Shown here in pieces: positions 10,060 through 25,000 of a DNA stretch of 28,203 nt; position 1 is the first letter of the stretch; each line of letters opens with the position of its first letter. The stretch covers positions 1-28,203 of the forward strand of contig JAYMSP010001861.1 in the NCBI GenBank assembly GCA_036897095.1, given 5' to 3'. Source of the DNA: Plantago elongata. Lineage: Eukaryota; Streptophyta; Magnoliopsida; Lamiales; Plantaginaceae. The position numbers and the translations under genes were made by a program. Under the pieces are notes generated by a model that made no database searches, had not been told where the DNA came from, and saw nothing but the letters and a program-made list of their open reading frames with translations.

Positions 10060-11212
10060 TTATTGGAAGTAAGCATGCGGATACAAGATGTCATACTCCC
10101 TACGTGGACTATTTGCCATCATAATGTACTACAATTCTCCAACATACCCAAACGCACTGTGGGAAGAATTCAAAGAGGAGATGTCATATGATTTTCTAAA
10201 TCTCTCAGGCACCACAGAAGATCAAGCATATAATAACCCGCTCAGGTCCATAGATGTATTCCTCAAGAATTACAACTGATCGATAAATGACTTCAACATA
10301 GTACCACACAAGGTGGGGGGCACTCGAGGAGAGAGGAGCTCGAGGAACTACAAAGCAAGGTCGAAATAACAGTTTCAGAAGCAAACTTGAACACATCGAA
10401 GCTTCTCAACTATTTCCATAAGAAAGCTTTCGACGAGATAACAACTGAGGTCAACGGAGATCATGGAGGGGCATTCTTCCTAGATGGCCTTGGAGAATCA
10501 GGAAAGACATTTCTATATAGGGCTTTGCTAGCACATGTGAGATCGAAAAACCAAATAGCGTTGGTCGTAGCATCTTCAGGCGTGGCAGCATCACTATTAC
10601 CGGGAGGATGAACTGCGCATAACATATTTAGATTTTCGATAGAGATCAATGAGAAAGTTTCATCCTCAATAAGCAAGCAGAGTGAAGATGCCCTCCTGAT
10701 AATCGAAGCGAGGCTGATAATATGGGACGAGGCAACAATGGCGAACCGCAAGCTTATAGAAGCATTGGACGACCTCCTCCGTGACCTAACAGGAAAAGCA
10801 AAGTTATTCAGCGGGAAGACTGTGGTTTTTGGGGGTGATTTCAGACATACCGTCCCCGTTGTCAAAGGAGCAGGAAGAAAGCAAACGGTAGACGCATGCC
10901 TGGTGAGATCAGTAATTTGGCCAATGCTTCGCAAACTAAGCTTGACAAAGAACATGAGAGCGAGAGAAGACCCACAGTTTATGGAGTATCTTATGTGGAT
11001 AAGCGACGATACATAGCCATCAAAGAGAGGCCACAAGGTCAGCCTTCCGGAACACATGTGCATCAAGTATAAATACCACGGGTTGCAACTTGAACACTTG
11101 ATATCAGAGATTTACCCGTCCTTTGAAGAATTCATCAGCAACCCTTACTCGGTCATGGATAGAGCATCCTTACACCGAAGAACAATTGTGTCAACCAAAT
11201 AAATGATTCTCT
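10060..11212 (+). pseudogene. Helitron/PIF1-type DNA helicase fragment
   Basis: The translation starts in the region before the helicase core (SLRGLFAIIMYYNSP at about 10094, then LWEEFKEEMSYDF), which in intact Helitrons follows the Rep domain. The PIF1 core follows. A Walker A motif GLGESGKT lies at 10486-10509 (the family usually has GPGGTGKT). A Walker B type LIIWDEA lies near 10715-10735, and FGGDFRHTVPVVKGAGRK near 10828-10881. The match fades at KQINDSLIDK-like sequence around 11197-11225. An in-frame TGA near 10609 sits where the family has Arg (consistent with a CGA-to-TGA change), a TAG occurs at 11014, and there are frame changes at 10280-10390. The Rep domain and the last helicase motifs are absent. 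It is dead. Confidence 0.75.
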
Positions 11213-11253
11213 AATCGATAAGTCACAGAATATTAAAACTCTCTTGAGAGTCC

Positions 11254-11679
11254 GAAAAGTCCTTAGAGTCTCATACAAAACGATTCAGTCACAGAATTAC
11301 AATAATACATAATTTGTAAATACACAAAAATCCAAATTTACATACAATACAATAAAGAACAAGTCCCCAATGAGACGGACTCTAGATAATTTATTTAGAG
11401 ATGGACCATATTGTTAAGAAAATCATCCATGTTATTAATCAAAACACCATGATATCAGCATTGAAATTTTTTTTATTACGACAAGACTTGTTTCATTAAG
11501 AATATAAAAGTTTTGATTAACAGATTTTATTGATAACATGAATCGTCTCTAGATAGAGATTATCTCTCGTGAGACTTTGTGTTTAATTATACACAATTTG
11601 TAAATACAAAAAAAATCCACAATTTACATGCAACACTGCATAATTAGTATACAATATTTATAGTACTCTAAGGACTTTC
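11254..11679. mobile_element. Palindromic fold-back/MITE-like element
   Basis: The ends are inverted repeats: GAAAAGTCCTTAGAGT at 11254-11269 and ACTCTAAGGACTTTC at 11665-11679, which pair except for one A. Further inside, 11366-11402 pairs imperfectly with 11543-11578 (TCTAGATAA / AGAGATTATCTC motifs), and CATGTTATTAATCAAAAC at 11428-11445 pairs with 11510-11540, which carries a 13-base difference. The segment also holds a 40-bp direct repeat (11311-11350 and 11595-11634), each copy itself nearly palindromic. There is no coding capacity. No target-site duplication was found, so the superfamily is unknown. Confidence 0.5.
11311..11634 (+). repeat. Direct repeat pair inside the fold-back element
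   Basis: 11311-11350 and 11595-11634 are both 40 bases, share AATTTGTAAATACA at the start and AATTTACAT near the end, and differ at several internal positions. The start-to-start offset is 284 bases. Because each unit contains ATTTGTAAAT and ATTTACAT halves, each can also pair with itself. Confidence 0.7.
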
Positions 11680-11778
11680 ACAAGTTTTTTTATCGAAGGG
11701 AAAAAAAAAAAAGCTTCTTCAGATTGGAATTTTGTGTCAGGTTTATAGGCTTGTGCTTGGGGCCGTTAACTTAGACGG

Positions 11779-14311
11779 TCCCTATAAGCTTAAGTAATGT
11801 TATTTTTTAAATTACATTCAAGATTATAACTAACCGTTTGAAGTCTCATATGAATTCTATTATAGCATAGACTCAATCTGCTTTTGTCCCTAGAGATTGA
11901 TTACTGATAATGTTTTGGTGTCCTATGAGATCAATCATTTTCTTAAACGTAAAACAAAGGGAAAAGAATTTTTTGTGACTTTAAAATTGAATATGAGTAA
12001 AGCTTATGATCGTTTGGAGTGGCCTTTTCTGAAATGTGTGTTAGAAAGATTAGGCTTTGCTTAACATTCTGTTGACTTAATTATGCTTTGTGTGACCACG
12101 GTTTCCTATTCTATTATGTTGAATGGTGAATCTTGTGGTAATGTTCAACCGCAGAGGGGAATTCGTCAAGGGGACCCACTTTCCCCGTATTTGTTCTTGT
12201 TTTGTGTAGAGACTTTGAGTGCTCTCATTACGGATGATGAATCGAGGGGAGAGTTGAAGGGGGTAGTTGTTACTCCTTCAGCACCTCGGATTTCTCATTT
12301 ATTATTTGCAGATGATACTCTTATTTATTGTGATGCTAGTTCTGAGGCGGCTCGTGAAATTGCTTCTATTTTGTATCGATATAGTCTAGCTTATGGGTAA
12401 GAGATCCATTTTGAAAAGTTAGACAGTTGTTTTTAGTAGGAATACCACAAATATAAGGATCGAAGAATTCAAGTGGTTCCTTCCTATTCGTGTAGTGGAT
12501 AAGCATGAGAAATATCTGGGGTTGCCAACAGAGATAGGAAGATCGAAGAAGGAGGTCTTTGGATGGATAAAGGATAGATCTTGGGAGAAGACTCACGGTT
12601 TTGGTGAGAAATCGTTATCCAAAGCAGGGAAAGAAGTGCTTATTAAATCGGTCTTACAAGCTATTCTTAGTTGTGTCATGGGATGTTTCAAATTACCGGA
12701 ATACTTACTTCATGAACTCGAGTCTATTATAGCTCAATTCTGGTGGGGAGAGAAGAATGAAAGGAAAATACATTGGATCAAATGTGACATTCTTTGTGAA
12801 AGCAAAAGGGATGGAGGTATGGGCTTCCCTGACTTGAGTGAGTTTAATTTGTCATGCTTGGGAAACAAGTTTGGCGTATCCTTTTATTTCTCGATTCCCT
12901 TTTGAGTCGTATTTTGAAAGTCAAATATTTTCCTACGACAAGTGTTCTTGATGCAACATGCAACTCTAATGCCTCGTACACGTGGAAGAATATATTTGGT
13001 ACAATTGGATTAGTGAAGGAGGGTTTGCGTTGGAGGATAGGGAATGGAGAAAATGTCAGGATATAGGGCGACAATTGGATTCCGAAGGATTATTCGTTCA
13101 AACCAGTTACACCAGATTTGTATGATTTAGGGGAGGCTTCAGTGGCTTCAATCATAGATGCTGACACCAATTTGTGGAATGAGTCACTGGTTAGAACTTT
13201 ATTATGGGATTCAGACGCTGAGACTATCCTTTAGATTCCATTGCCTCGAATTAACATACCAGATGTGCAAGCTTGACATTTCTCAAAATCAGGGCACTAC
13301 TTTGTGAAGACTGCTACTCAGTTTTTTCGCAAATTGAAATTACAGCCAACCGTTCTGCTCCAGGTACGAGCGCAACTCCTCAGAATCGGAATTATAATTT
13401 AGTGTGGAAACTACAGGTACCAGGGAAGGTTAATGTATTCTTATGGCATCTTCTATGGAATGGCCTTCCTCTGTATGCTAATTTAGTTCGCCGGCATGTT
13501 ATCCCGCATTCAGTCTGTCCATTATGCCGCCACAATATCGAAGATGCATTACATCTCTTCAGAGACTACCCCTTCGCGCGATTGGTTTGGGCATTGTCTG
13601 GGAGTCCTACTCAGTTTATTTATTCTGATGCCGTTTCTTTGTGGGATTGGATACAATGTATTCGAGTAGGGGTTGTACCTTTTCCGCTTTTTTGTTTGTC
13701 TTTGTTGGAACATATGGTACCAACGCAACAGAGTTGTTCATGGAGATTCCGTTATTGATCCGCAAGAGGCAGTCAGGTTCATTTCAGGTTACATTAACAG
13801 ATTCATTGCGGCAAAAGCTTTGTTTGCCCAGCCTGTTCCTAACGTTGGTGGCAGTAATTGGATACCTCCTTCTGATCCGTTTGTAAAGATTAATGTCGAT
13901 GCTGCAGTTTTTACGTGTCCAATGGCGGCAGGGATTGGTGTTATAGCTCGGGGGCAGGCGGGTGAAGTACTTGGTTGGACACATCATAATGTCTTGAACA
14001 TTACTCAACCGGATGTTGCTGAAGCGATTGCCGTGGTAGAAGGCCAGAAACTAGGCCTAGCTAATGGTTGGACTCACATTATTATTGAAGAGGATAACGT
14101 TTCAAATTTCAATTATGGCCAAGTTTCAGTCACAAGATGTTGATCTTTCTCCGGCTGCAGTCTTCATTCAAGAAGGATTAGATTTATTGGTTGGATTTGT
14201 AGCTTCTACTTTTGTGCATGTTAGAAGAGAAGGAAACATGTTAGCACATAAATTAGCTAAAGAGATCCGTGTTGATTGTGTTGGGTCTTCTGTCTTACCT
14301 TTCGACTCTTA
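11779..14311 (+). pseudogene. LINE ORF2: reverse transcriptase, zf-RVT and RNase H, broken
   Basis: Domains in order: RT fingers/palm from about 11779 (TNRLKSHMNSIIA, TQSAFVP, then MSKAYDRLEW), RT motif RGIRQGDPLSPYLF at about 12151-12195, and the catalytic FADD at 12305-12316 with the two aspartates intact. The thumb region runs through YLGLPTEIGRSKK and FWWGEKNERKIHW to KRDGGMGFPDL at about 12835. The zf-RVT follows (VWKLQVPGKVNVFLWHLLWN at about 13402-13461, CPLCRHNIEDALHLF). Last comes RNase H (INVDAAV at about 13890, the usual first catalytic Asp, through HVRREGNMLAHKLAKE to a TAG at 14310-14312). Breaks include TAA at 12062, TAG at 13064 and 13232, and frameshifts near 11893, 12400, 12860, 13370, 13710 and 14100. 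The function would be target-primed reverse transcription. This copy cannot encode it. Confidence 0.85.
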
Positions 14312-14560
14312 GGGGCTGATTGGAGTAGCATCCAAATGGTTTGGATGCTACTCGGGGATTTTATGTTTGTTATGGCATTTAAATGCCCAAGATCGAATGT
14401 CTCTACAGTAACAACATTTTTCTCTACCTATATAACAAAACTATAATACCATATACAATTACAATTCTATACCAAACACAATTTTAACAATCCCACTACA
14501 ATTCCGATCACTATTTAGACATTTAAATCGGGACATTTAAGTCGCATGTCAATCAGCCCC
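14312..14560. mobile_element. Tourist-like (PIF/Harbinger) MITE nested in LINE 3' end
   Basis: The 249-bp element has 11-bp perfect terminal inverted repeats, GGGGCTGATTG and CAATCAGCCCC, and a TTA target-site duplication (14309-14311 and 14561-14563). This is the signature of PIF/Harbinger-derived MITEs. It inserted exactly at the LINE stop codon: the T-T-A duplication is followed by G both in the element and in the original flank, so a TAG stop is kept. A perfect hairpin with 14-base arms lies near its left end (14323-14353). It has no coding capacity. Confidence 0.85.
14323..14353. repeat. Perfect 14-bp-arm hairpin within the MITE
   Basis: GAGTAGCATCCAAA, a 3-base loop TGG, then TTTGGATGCTACTC. 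All 14 pairs match. It is probably part of the extended subterminal structure of the MITE. Confidence 0.9.
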
Positions 14561-14654
14561 TTAGACTTTGCTTACATAATAGCATCCTTCATCTAAAAAA
14601 AAAAAAAAAAAGGAAACATCGTGATTGACGCCGCGCGTTGTAGACGTGCAGTAA

Positions 14655-15246
14655 CATCTTCAATGGTCAAATTACAATGCATCAGACATCCAATTTTTTA
14701 AGATCGCGGCATTGCATGCCGTGTTGTCTTCAAATGACATCCGCTATTTTTCATGTGGAATTGTCATTGTTGTTTTATTTATTTTTTAAATTTTTCTTCG
14801 TTTGTTCATTTTCAAACGTGAATAATTTAAAAAATGAAAATGTAAAACATAAATAAAAATCACCAACAAATTCATCTTTTCAAAATCTACAAATAGAAAC
14901 CAATATTGAATATTTTTGAATCATTCCATCTTAATCTCATTTTCTTTCTTAATTAAACTTAAAATTGTAAAACAACATCTAAAAATATAATTTTATTAAT
15001 TTTGACTTCTAAACACTATTATAATATATTAGATATATTTTTAGAAAAATAAAAGAAATAACTTTTTGTGAATTTGAACCTTGATAAATTATAAAACAAT
15101 TTTAAAAAACAGTAATTTTGTACATTTCAACATCTAAACACTCTTATAATATGATTAATATGTAAATTAAAATATAAAAAGATTAAAAAAAAATTACTGA
15201 CGTGGTTACAACGCATCACAACAGTGCACATCATTGTTGATGGTCT
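14655..15246. mobile_element. Possible Tourist-like MITE, imperfect ends
   Basis: The left end CATCTTCAATGGTC follows TAA (14652-14654). The right end, read in reverse complement, is AGACCATCAACAATGATG and is followed on the plus strand by TAA (15247-15249). The ends share CATC-x-x-CAATG, and the interior is very AT-rich with A and T runs and no reading frame. The spacing of the two TAA triplets and the terminal CATC..CAATG fit a PIF/Harbinger MITE of about 590 bp. The inverted repeat is poor, so this is tentative. Confidence 0.4.
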
Positions 15247-15417
15247 TAAAGCTGAAGAAAAAACTGTAGGAAAGACTAACTTTGTAAGCCAATAGACGTG
15301 AAAATTATCAGCATCATCATCTTTATAAATTACTAAAAACGTCGGTACATCAAGTAGCCTCATCTGAAAGATTAAATGAAACATCAAGGATGCAGAACAA
15401 GAGAAAGAGGACACAAT
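15247..15417 (-). other. RPT6 3' flank, probable 3' UTR
   Basis: This segment lies directly downstream of the RPT6 stop codon on the minus strand. It is AT-rich, with loose plant-type near-upstream elements but no canonical AATAAA that I would commit to. The transcript probably ends in this interval, before the possible MITE. Confidence 0.4.
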
Positions 15418-19637
<4,220 letters not shown>

Positions 19638-19736
19638 TCTATCGAGATACGATGTCGTTCGATCTTCTGGTTTCCGATTACTAGATCGGAGAATATTTGT
19701 GTTTCCCGTCCTCCAAGTTACTCTCTAGTCTTGTTC

Positions 19737-19743
19737 TAATATA
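19737..19743 (-). promoter_or_regulatory. Candidate TATA element of RPT6
   Basis: On the minus strand the sequence reads TATATTA, about 100 bases upstream of the ATG at 19637. Initiation 25-35 bases downstream would give a leader of roughly 70-75 bases. The motif is weak and the region AT-rich, so this is only a candidate. Confidence 0.3.
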
Positions 19744-19749
19744 CTAATC

Positions 19750-21540
19750 ACTAATGTTAGCTCTCTTAATTTGTATTCTTTCTAAATTGTAATACTCCTA
19801 ATTATTTTAGGAAAGGCTCTCTCGTATTGTTATTATGTAAGTCGAGGCCACTTCTACTCGTATAGTGAACGAACCGAGCCCGATTAAGTTTGAGGTTAAG
19901 TCGAATTTCACAATACATGGTTCAGTTCCGTTCGAAAAACATCACTACTCTAGAGTGAGTGAATAAATGAGTGGTAAAGGTGATAAATCAATAGTGCAAA
20001 TTAGTTGAAATATATGTAAGTCTTCACCTGAACTGAATATATACATGGATTAACAAACAAATTACATGTACTAAACACGTAATGAATTTTCAAAATTTTC
20101 CAGGCTAATAAGATATTTTAATATAGCAAAATTATAAGTTAAACATGACATGATCACAGTGACACCTTACAATGCTACCATCCAGGCGGATATATGGAAG
20201 CAAATTCTCCATGATTAAGTAGCCTAACATCTCCATACAAAACAAGTTATCTAGCTATCGATTTGCTTCTTCTTGTTCTCTTGTTCTTAATTTCCTACCA
20301 TTGCAGTTGCCTTTCTTTTCTTCATAGTGTTGGAATACGGTAGGTATTTTATGGTAGTGGAAAGGACAAAACGAGGATTGAGAAAAGTTGATAGTTACCA
20401 TCTCTTTATACTTTTACTGCCATAATACAGTGCACACATGTTTGTTGCAATAATCTTCCAGGATAAAATCTATTTTAAATGACTAAGTTAATCTACAATA
20501 ACAAAAAATGACGAACCTTAGTTTAATTGTGTAAGAGTACACGAAAGTGCAGAAGTAATACAACAAGTATGGAATGTGATATGAGTTCTTGCGAAGAACT
20601 TCTTCACATATTTAGACTCGTATGGTGATTTCTCAATAATGGTATCCATCCTCTAAATGTGTTAACTTTTCATCCAATAAACATAGGTTGAAAGGGAAAC
20701 AATTATTCAACTTAAAGTAATTGTCCAGGTATTCATGAAAATATTAGGAAAACTGCAAATGTTCATGGCTCATCTTAGTCTAGGACACTATTGGAACTCA
20801 CCGTGGTGAGCTCCCCAGTTTCCTTCCGGATTCGATTTTCTCCTTTCTTTTTTATTTTTTTTGCTATTAAACCTGAATTTTAACATATGGACTTAACTCA
20901 TTCAAGACAAAAATAAATAAATAAATAAATTCAATCGCCAAATATTAATTTGATTTTCGACCTTAAAAAGCTCGGTTTTACTTTTAAACACGATTGGAAT
21001 CACCTGTTTCTTTAGACCACGAACATAAACACCATCGACAACCATGCTACATTCACACAGCTGGAACTAAAATACAAAGTAGCTACTTATAGTGTCGATT
21101 TCAACGAAAATCAGAATTCCGATAAATTATAGAAGCACGCGATTGATCTATTTAGGATAGAATGATTTTAAAACGTGTTTGATTTTATGCAATTTCGGTG
21201 TAAATGGTGAAAAGAGGACAAATAAGTTGCCTTGGAAGACGAAATTAATGTAAAATTCAATTTTCATTTTCCTCATTCTTATTTATTCAGCCGAATAATT
21301 TTTCTCAAATCTCCTCATTTCCACACTAGCCGCGATATTTGCCAGTGGAATATGTTAACATAGTCGTTCGATAAAAAAAATGCAATTTGGACCAATAAGT
21401 AATACCTTAAAAGGTAGAGACTAATTTGAACTCATGATCGATTACGATGTGATTTTTTATAAATGGTAAGGGTTCTTAGACCTTCATACAACTCAGGGTC
21501 TCTACAATTTAATACGTAAACTGACAATATCGTTGTAGCG
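19750..21540. other. Non-coding DNA between divergent RPT6 and STRAP genes
   Basis: No gene or transposon end was recognised. There is a short (AAAT)n run at 20910-20931 and several A/T-rich tracts. The two neighbouring genes are transcribed away from this segment, so it should contain both promoters near its edges. At nearly 1.8 kb it is long for a shared bidirectional promoter. Confidence 0.5.
20910..20931. repeat. (AAAT)n microsatellite
   Basis: About five AAAT units are read directly. It is a short simple repeat with no evident role. Confidence 0.9.
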
Positions 21541-21610
21541 CGTACTATGTAATGTTCCTAAAATGAAATTTACCTCTTTATCGGTGGGGCGAATACTAAA
21601 TTTCCCCATG

Positions 21611-21687
21611 GTATAAATGAAAATCAGCTGGATCAGTTGGTGGCTTGCGCCTAGCCCTAACAATGGAGTTCCTACACTTCTGTTAGA
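21611..21687 (+). promoter_or_regulatory. Probable STRAP core promoter and leader start, duplicated at window end
   Basis: TATAAATG at 21612-21619 is a good plant TATA box, which places initiation near 21640-21655. The leader would begin around GCGCCTAGCCCTAACAATGG. The whole 77-bp segment occurs again without change at 28127-28203. A further stretch upstream (from about 21547) aligns to 28065 onward with many differences. A 5' leader of about 420 bases follows before the main ATG. A pyrimidine-rich tract (CTTCTTCTT at 21857-21872) and possible splice signals suggest an intron in the leader, but I could not define it. Confidence 0.55.
21663..21686 (+). CDS. 7-codon upstream ORF in STRAP leader
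   Basis: ATG at 21663 lies in AACAATGG, the preferred plant initiation context, and is followed by GAG TTC CTA CAC TTC TGT TAG (peptide MEFLHFC). If transcription starts near the TATA box as expected, this is the first ATG of the mRNA. A strong uORF of this kind usually lowers translation of the main frame. The same uORF is present in the repeated copy at 28179-28202. The peptide matches nothing I know, and translation is inferred. Confidence 0.4.
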   Translation: MEFLHFC

Positions 21688-22069
21688 TTTTTCATTTCAT
21701 TTTGTGCTTTGTCGTCGTCTTCTTCTCCTTCTCATTTTACCGAAACTAAGAATAACGTTGATCTGTCTCGTCTAGGGTTAGGAGGTGTGGATCAGCTATA
21801 GAATTCTGTATCAATTGCCTTGCCGCCGATACATATACATACACTCATATAGATACTTCTTCTTCTTCTTCTCTTGCTTCAGTCCATCTGATCTCCGAAA
21901 TTGGGCGGTTTTGCGAATCTGCTGTTGTTCAATTTCTGCAAATTGGGGATTGATTGATCAGTTTCGATTATTTGATGTTGATCTGGATTGATTTTCTTTT
22001 GCTTTCATTGCACAATTAGAAATTAGGAAGTTGCTTTTTAGTTGTATCTAGAACAGGACAGTGTCGAGA

Positions 22070-25000
22070 ATGGATAAGAAGAAGGTTGTCACTCCATTGG
22101 TTTGTCATGGGCATTCACGCCCGGTTGTCGATTTGTTCTACAGCCCCATAACACCTGATGGATTCTTCCTTGTTAGTGCCAGCAAGGGTAATTATATTTA
22201 GACAGTTACCTTTCACAAACAACATGTAATTCAATGCATATCGTGTGTCCTGGCATTGCCGTGGAATGGAATATATTCCTTGTTTGTGTGTGCTGATTTA
22301 TTATTAAGTGCTCATTTATCGTTTCTTAATAAGTTCTTGGTTTATCGTGTTGTGTGGTATGTCGTTTGTGCCTATTTGTATGCTTTGTCGTATCGTGCTT
22401 AATATAGTTTGTTGTCTTGCTGCATTTCAGTTTCATACGACTGTGTAACCGACATTGAAAGAATCAAGTTTAGTGTAGTTCTAGTTACCTTGTATCATTA
22501 TCAATTTCTGTCATCTAATGAAGAAAATCCAAATGACTTTTCATACATAGCATATGTGTCCGAGCTTAAATTGGTCAATCAGGTAGTTTATGATAATACT
22601 TTTTTTGGCATTGTCAAGGCAATGCAGTATGTGAGTGCAGTGCTTTTGTTACAGATCAAAAGGCGGCAAATGTGAGACCTATCTTGGATTATGAAACCAA
22701 CGGTTATCAGCATATGGGTTGGGATTTATGTAGTAATAGCTTGAGCTTTTTCTTAGGCTTATCAGTACCTCCATTTGTTCACATGACAACTATGATCCTA
22801 CCGGTAACCTAATAAAACTTGAGTTAACTATGATACTGTAAGGTAATTGTTGAATATACATGTCTGTCTCAGAAGTTAAGAGGTGTTTCTTATGTTATGT
22901 GGAAAATGTTTTAACATTGTTACAGAAATTCTGATAAATACATTGTTTGATTCAAATTTCCAATGTGCTTCCATTTTTGGGATTTTTCCACCCATATTTA
23001 TTTCCTGGACATTTGAGCATGACTCTAATGTTTTACTGGCAAAAATGCAGCATATGACTTCTCTATGAATTGTTCAGGCATTCATTGATTGAAATACTAG
23101 TTTTTTACTTCTACCCGCAATAAGTTCGTGTAGAGCAATCTGAAAAGTTGTAATCATTGTGTTACAGTATGTGTCACGCAATTTATGTGAATGATACTTT
23201 ATTTATATTTATACTTGTTGGCTTTACATGTCCAGATTCTACACCAATGTTAAGAAATGGAGAGACTGGAGATTGGATTGGAACCTTTCAGGGGCATAAA
23301 GGCGCAGTTTGGAGTAGTTGCCTGGATAAACATGCACTGCGTGCTGCCTCTGCATCAGCTGACTTTTCTGCGTATGTCTCAAGCCTCTGCATTCTTCTTC
23401 ACCTATTTAATTATGGAAGTCAATCTTGCCAACTGACTCTCTTAAAGTTCATTATCATTTTATTGGCATGTGATGGATATGCACTTATAATTAGAAGGTT
23501 TACCTATGCTTTTCATTGTTTATTTTCCGGATCTATATTTCCTAATATTATAGATTGATGCAGGAAACTATGGGATGCATTAACTGGAGATGTTTTGCAT
23601 TCATTTGAGCACAAACACATAGTTCGTGCCTGTGCCTTCTCAGAGGTACCAAATAATTGATATCTGTGTGGGGATGGAAATTTATCTTATATTTGTATTA
23701 TCCTGCTTCAGGCAAAAATGGCGTGCTGTCATCTGATTAATAATATGATTGCTAGGGGTGGGCATAATTGCTCCGATCCGAAAATCCGATAATCCGTATC
23801 CGATCTTAACATTTCGGATTGAATTTCGGATTGAGGTTTTCAACATTTCGAATTTTTACGATCCGATCCGTAAATCTGCGGATTATCCGATCCAACTCGA
23901 TGCATATATATTGTATATATTATTTATATATATTATGTTTTACTAGGGTAAAAACTAAAAACCTAAAGTATATATAAAAAATCTTCATCCTAAATTCCTA
24001 ATCTAGTAACTCATTAAAATAATTGCCTCGCTCACACCACTTTGACTCTCCTCGCCAAGAAGCCAACTGCAAATTCAGAATCTTGAGATTGCAGACAAGT
24101 AGACAACAATGAACAATGAACTTTGAATTTAGTTACTATTATTTTGACTGATTATGTATATTTAATATTTTATTGTTTTGAATTTTATAAGAAATACATG
24201 TAATATTTAGAATTTACACTTTTGGATACTCAAATGTATAAGTGATTTTTAATTAGAGTTCGTGGTGTGGAAAATAATTGATTATAATGTTGAATTATAG
24301 GATTGTGACGGATTTAACCGATCCGAGCTCGGATTAATCCGAACTGATCCGTAAGCTTCGGATTGGATTATGGATTGATATAGTATTGATCCGAATCCGA
24401 AAAAAATCTGAAAAATTTGATCGGATTGGTTCGAATTAATCCGATGCCCACTATTGATTGCTAGATACCTTTTGTTGTTGAGTTGCCAAATCTTTTTCAT
24501 TTTTTGTCAAGCCTTGTGGTTCTGGGTACATAACATTTTGACCTTTCAAGTCATTTAAGCAGAGAAATTCTATTGGTCAATTTTGTTCACACTACTGCAA
24601 GAAATCCAGCAGGATCAATTGTTTTTCTTTACGAGGTTGATCATAATTGATATTTTGTTGCTTGTTGAGCTGATATGTGAGCCTCGAGTAAAAACTAATT
24701 CCAGTCATTACATACAGGTTTTCTTTAAATTCATATCGAGTTTTTTTGTCACTTGCTTTATTTATTCTTCACATAGTCGTATGGATATATTGTTCATATG
24801 CATTTCCTTTTGATTTATATGTTCACTCATTGCCTTTGTTGTAGGATATAACTAAAACTTATGAAATGCTGTATGCATACTTTTTCAAATTCCAGTGAAC
24901 ACGTAATTTAGAACTGAGTTTGTGATATGAAGTAGTTTAAGATTTTCCATGCTTTCATTTGCAAAATGTTTGATGGTATTCCTTATGTTTTGAAAGGGCT

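Larger units (their letters stand above)
11775..14611 (+). mobile_element. 5'-truncated plant L1-type LINE with poly(A) tail, carrying a nested MITE
   Basis: The element begins inside the reverse transcriptase region (PISLSNVIF at about 11780-11806) and ends with an A17 tail at 14595-14611. It contains RT, zf-RVT and RNase H in order, then a short 3' UTR split by a 249-bp MITE (14312-14560). Orientation is opposite to the LINE at 4286-6228, and the RT-C/zf-RVT sequences of the two are only distantly alike, so they come from different lineages. Severe 5' truncation is usual for LINE copies. The exact 5' end and the target-site duplication could not be fixed. The sequence just left (11690-11775) is unassigned. 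Confidence 0.85.

Noticed and set aside
10461..11066. 201-codon minus-strand frame, the longest single open frame in the window
   Set aside because: It is antisense to the PIF1-type helicase, whose Walker motifs are visible on the plus strand. The antisense protein has no recognisable features.
19860..19960. GAACGAACCGAGCCCGATT-like segment resembling a transposon end
   Set aside because: No partner inverted repeat or target-site duplication could be found nearby.
22409..22675. 88-codon frame in STRAP intron 1
   Set aside because: It lies wholly inside an intron with clear GT-AG borders and shows no domain. An alternative exon cannot be excluded but has no support.
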